Made by a program: the position numbers and the translations under genes | Notes under the pieces: generated by a model | What the model was told of the DNA's origin: nothing | The model's database searches: none | Seen by the model: only the letters and a program-made list of their open reading frames with translations | Assembly (NCBI GenBank): GCA_017450435.1 | Contig: JAFSTO010000040.1 | Span: forward strand, 1-64,000 | From: Paludibacteraceae bacterium | Lineage (GTDB): Bacteria; Bacteroidota; Bacteroidia; Bacteroidales; Paludibacteraceae | Reading direction: 5' to 3' | Length of the DNA stretch: 64,000 nucleotides | Shown: positions 61,524-64,000 of the stretch, one piece after another | How positions within the stretch are numbered: the stretch's first letter is position 1 | How the letters are laid out: every line of letters begins with the position of its first letter

Positions 61524-62072
61524 ATGAAAAAGAAGTTTATTTGCCCCATTTGTGGTTATGTTCACGAGGGGACTGAAGCACCGGAGCGTTGCCCGCAGTG
61601 CAGACAAGTAGTAGAGTGGAAAGTTGTTGACGAATCGGCAGGTATCAGTTTTGCTTGCGAACATGTTATTGGTGTTGCAAAAAGCACTGACGACGAGATG
61701 TGCAAGGACCTTAATGCACAGTTTATGGCTGAAGCAACAGAGGTTGGTATGTATCTTGCAATGTCACGTCAGGCTGACCGTGAGGGCTATCCTGAGATTG
61801 CAGCTGCTTTCCGTCAGTACGCCTTTGAGGAGGCGGAGCATTGTGCCAAGTTCGCAGAGTTGCTTGGCGATGTGGTGTGGGACACGAAGACCAACCTTGA
61901 GAAGCGCATGATGGCAGAGGCCGGAGCATGTGAAGAGAAATTGCGCATAGCTAAGCGTGCAAAGGCTCAAGACTGGGATGCAGTGCATGATACAGTACAT
62001 GAGATGGCAAAGGACGAAGCTCGTCACGGAGCCGGATTCCAAGGGTTGTACAATAGATATTTTAAGAAATAG
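61524..62072 (+). CDS. rbr: Reverse rubrerythrin (NADH-peroxidase type)
   Basis: 182 residues. Unlike classical rubrerythrin, the rubredoxin-type Fe(SCys)4 site is at the N-terminus (CPICGYVHEG, then CPQC at about residue 25) and the di-iron four-helix bundle follows (EATEVGMYLAMSRQADREGYPEIAA, FEEAEHCAKFAE, KDEARHGAGF), with all E/ExxH ligands present. Such reverse rubrerythrins reduce hydrogen peroxide and protect anaerobes. The gene has about 50 bases of leader after the TPR gene and may be transcribed with it. Confidence 0.92.
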   Translation: MKKKFICPICGYVHEGTEAPERCPQCRQVVEWKVVDESAGISFACEHVIGVAKSTDDEMCKDLNAQFMAEATEVGMYLAMSRQADREGYPEIAAAFRQYAFEEAEHCAKFAELLGDVVWDTKTNLEKRMMAEAGACEEKLRIAKRAKAQDWDAVHDTVHEMAKDEARHGAGFQGLYNRYFKK

Positions 62073-62121
62073 TCTTTTGTTTCAAGTAACTAAATAACCT
62101 TTTCAATAAAACAAAATTATC

Positions 62122-62880
62122 ATGGCAGCCAATTTATATAATCAATATGCGTGGCTTGTTGATACCATCCGTACAGCAGGGCGTATTACCAAGCACGAGA
62201 TAGACGAACGTTGGGCACGCTCGCCACTTAACGAGAAAGGTGATAAGGTGTATCCGTTGCGCTCCTTTCATAGGCATAAAGAGGCAATAGCAGAGTTCTT
62301 CGGATTGTATATTGGTTGCGACAAATTAGACGGAAATCGCTACTATATATCTGACAAGGTAGGAAACATGAGTAGCGATTTCCGAATATCTCTTTGCAAT
62401 ACTCTTACTTTTGCCAATGTGTTTTTGGAGTCGGCAGATATGCAACGTCGTGTTGTTTGGGAGCCGCTCAATGATGGCAGTCAGCACTTGGCTACACTGC
62501 TTGATGCTATGCGCCAGAAGAGGTGTGTTGCGTTACACTTAGTTAAAGAGCGGGGAGGAAGAGAAAGCATCGTGATACCATATTGTCTTGGGCAACATAA
62601 GCGGATATGGTATCTTGCCGCCAAGGACGACAAGTCAGAGCAGGAAGTGGATGTAATAGCGTTGAATGGGGTGGATACTATTAGAATTATGCCAACAAAA
62701 GGCAGTATGCCAAAATGGTTTAAGGGGGATATCTTTTTTGCATCTTTCTTCGATAAGACCTCACCTAAGGAGAGAGCTAAAAAAGAGAAAAACACTCCTG
62801 ATACTAATAAACCTCTAAAGGCAGCGCAGAAGGACTTGCCGGCTAAAGACAAAGAGAATAATCAGTTGTCGTTATTTTAA
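62122..62880 (+). CDS. WYL-like protein with a C-terminal sliding-clamp-binding-like motif
   Basis: 252 residues. The N-terminal part (YNQYAWLVDTIRTAGRITKHEIDERWARSPLN) looks like the winged HTH of WYL-family regulators, and the middle (LLDAMRQKRCVALHLV, VIPYCLGQHKRIWYLAAK) matches the WYL domain core, here with IWYL in place of WYL. The usual C-terminal extension is replaced by a Lys/Pro-rich linker (about 215-245) and the very end QLSLF, the consensus of beta-clamp-binding peptides (QL[SD]LF). If functional, it would tie this regulator to the replication clamp. It starts 49 bases after the rubrerythrin gene. Confidence 0.72.
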   Translation: MAANLYNQYAWLVDTIRTAGRITKHEIDERWARSPLNEKGDKVYPLRSFHRHKEAIAEFFGLYIGCDKLDGNRYYISDKVGNMSSDFRISLCNTLTFANVFLESADMQRRVVWEPLNDGSQHLATLLDAMRQKRCVALHLVKERGGRESIVIPYCLGQHKRIWYLAAKDDKSEQEVDVIALNGVDTIRIMPTKGSMPKWFKGDIFFASFFDKTSPKERAKKEKNTPDTNKPLKAAQKDLPAKDKENNQLSLF

Positions 62881-62917
62881 TTGACATCGTATTTGCACAT
62901 TTGTTTCTGACTATCAC

Positions 62918-64000
62918 ATGACTCCCTGTTTGCAAGTTGAGCATCTGACAAAAACATTTGGTGACCGTACCTTGTTTGATGATATCTGTTTTGGCCTGTC
63001 TGAAGGTCAAAAAGTTGCAGTAGTTGCCAGGAACGGGTACGGAAAAACGACATTGCTGAACATAATAGCCGGTCTGACTGAGGCGGATTCGGGTAGTGTC
63101 ACTTTTCGACGTGATTTGAGGGTGGGCTATCTGATGCAAGATCCGCCACTTAATGGCAGTTTGACGGTGATTGAGGCATGTATGGAGCATGCTCCGGCGG
63201 AGACAGAGTTGGAGAAGACTTGGGATTATGAAACACGTTATAAGCAGATTCTCGGAAAGCTGCAAATCACGCATTTACAGCAGTCTGTAGCAACACTGTC
63301 AGGTGGTCAGCGAAAACGTGTGGCATTAGCGGCAGTGCTTATTGCCGACCCTGATTTACTTATTCTTGACGAGCCTACTAACCACCTTGACCTTGGTATG
63401 GTGGAGTGGCTTGAGGATTTTCTTAGGCGGTCAAATAAAAGTCTGTTGATGGTTACGCATGACCGCTATTTTCTTGACCGTGTGTGTTCTGATATCCTTG
63501 AGTTGGATAATCGAACATTATTTACCTATCATGGAAACTATTCCTATTTCCTTGAGAAACGGGCGGAGCGTATTGATGTTTTCAATGCGGAGACTGCCCG
63601 TGCTCAAAACTTATATCGTACAGAACTGGAATGGATGCGGCGCATGCCACAAGCTCGAGGGCACAAGGCTTCGGCGCGAATAGATGCCTTTTATGAGCTT
63701 GAGGAAAGGGCAAAACAACGACTTACTGACGGACAAATTCACCTTGAAAACAAAGGTGTGTACGTCGGGTCCAAAATTTTTGAGGCTCGATATATATGTA
63801 AGTCATATAAGCGTGAGGGGATGGAACCTCTCATTATTTTGAAGGACTTTTACTATAATTTTGCGCGTTATGAGAAGTTGGGAATAGTCGGTAATAACGG
63901 TACAGGCAAGTCCACGTTTCTAAAGATGCTTCTTGGTGAGGAAAAGCCGGATAGCGGGTCATTCGATATAGGACAAACGGTTTCTTTCGGCTACTTTTCT
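62918..64000 (+). CDS. ABC-F ATPase (Uup/EttA-like), cut by window end
   Basis: Starts with an ATG at 62918 and is still open at base 64000 (361 residues seen). Two ABC cassettes: the first with P-loop ARNGYGKTT (the usual first Gly is Ala), signature LSGGQRKR and Walker B LLILDEPTNHLDL; then a linker with the ARGHKASARIDAF motif of ABC-F proteins; the second cassette begins with its P-loop GNNGTGKST near residue 325. ABC-F proteins act on ribosomes or, in the Uup branch, in DNA maintenance; the 4-kb context does not decide. No membrane domain is present. Confidence 0.9.
   Translation, partial: MTPCLQVEHLTKTFGDRTLFDDICFGLSEGQKVAVVARNGYGKTTLLNIIAGLTEADSGSVTFRRDLRVGYLMQDPPLNGSLTVIEACMEHAPAETELEKTWDYETRYKQILGKLQITHLQQSVATLSGGQRKRVALAAVLIADPDLLILDEPTNHLDLGMVEWLEDFLRRSNKSLLMVTHDRYFLDRVCSDILELDNRTLFTYHGNYSYFLEKRAERIDVFNAETARAQNLYRTELEWMRRMPQARGHKASARIDAFYELEERAKQRLTDGQIHLENKGVYVGSKIFEARYICKSYKREGMEPLIILKDFYYNFARYEKLGIVGNNGTGKSTFLKMLLGEEKPDSGSFDIGQTVSFGYFS

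Overview
The window is Bacteroidetes DNA, most likely order Bacteroidales. The evidence is many promoters of the form TTTG-N19/20-TAnnTTTG and families typical of the phylum: GSCFA, DUF4199, DUF4465, DUF2764 with a V-type ATPase, DUF4143 ATPases, BtuG-like propellers and a type IX secretion (T9SS) C-terminal tail. Genes are dense and lie on both strands. No rRNA, CRISPR array or intact insertion sequence was seen, and no tRNA was recognised by eye.

Layout. 1-3.5 kb is the frayed end of a surface-polysaccharide locus: a partial glycosyltransferase, an unknown protein, an intact AAA/DUF4143 ATPase, a 33-bp tandem repeat, and beheaded remnants of a GT2 glycosyltransferase and a second DUF4143 protein. 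3.6-7.4 kb holds aminotransferase, engB, a BtuF-like lipoprotein and a Usp-like protein on the + strand. 7.5-13.8 kb holds a UbiA-family prenyltransferase, a radical SAM protein and dnaE on the - strand. 14-23.5 kb holds secreted proteins: a GH3 glycosidase, a 1500-residue discoidin/FN3 protein, a small barrel-like protein and a VWA lipoprotein. 23.6-33.7 kb is mostly housekeeping (GT2, LpxL-like acyltransferase, recR, HAD, GNAT, pyrG, AraC regulator, PagL-like deacylase, ffh).

33.9-46.7 kb is the most interesting region. Two nearly identical cobalamin riboswitches on the - strand drive two adjacent units. The first is a four-gene vitamin B12 outer-membrane uptake operon: an exported surface protein, a BtuB-like TonB receptor, a BtuG-like beta-propeller lipoprotein and a DUF4465 lipoprotein. 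The second is a single giant gene for a 2191-residue secreted protein with CUB-like modules, a beta-helix, a DUF4465 domain and a T9SS sorting tail. Shared control plus a shared DUF4465 domain suggests the giant protein is an undescribed cell-surface component of corrinoid capture. The operon copy of the riboswitch carries a roughly 78-nt insertion containing a member of a dispersed hairpin repeat family seen at least seven times in the window.

46.8-64 kb holds a RIC/hemerythrin-LuxR regulator, a beta-CASP nuclease, a GSCFA protein, a broken V-ATPase operon (E, DUF2764, a CotH-like kinase, A, then a terminator, with no B/D/I/K), def, mntP, DUF3109, a Crp/Fnr regulator, DUF4199 plus a GT2 glycosyltransferase, a TPR protein, a reverse rubrerythrin, a WYL-like protein ending in a sliding-clamp-binding-like motif, and a truncated ABC-F ATPase.
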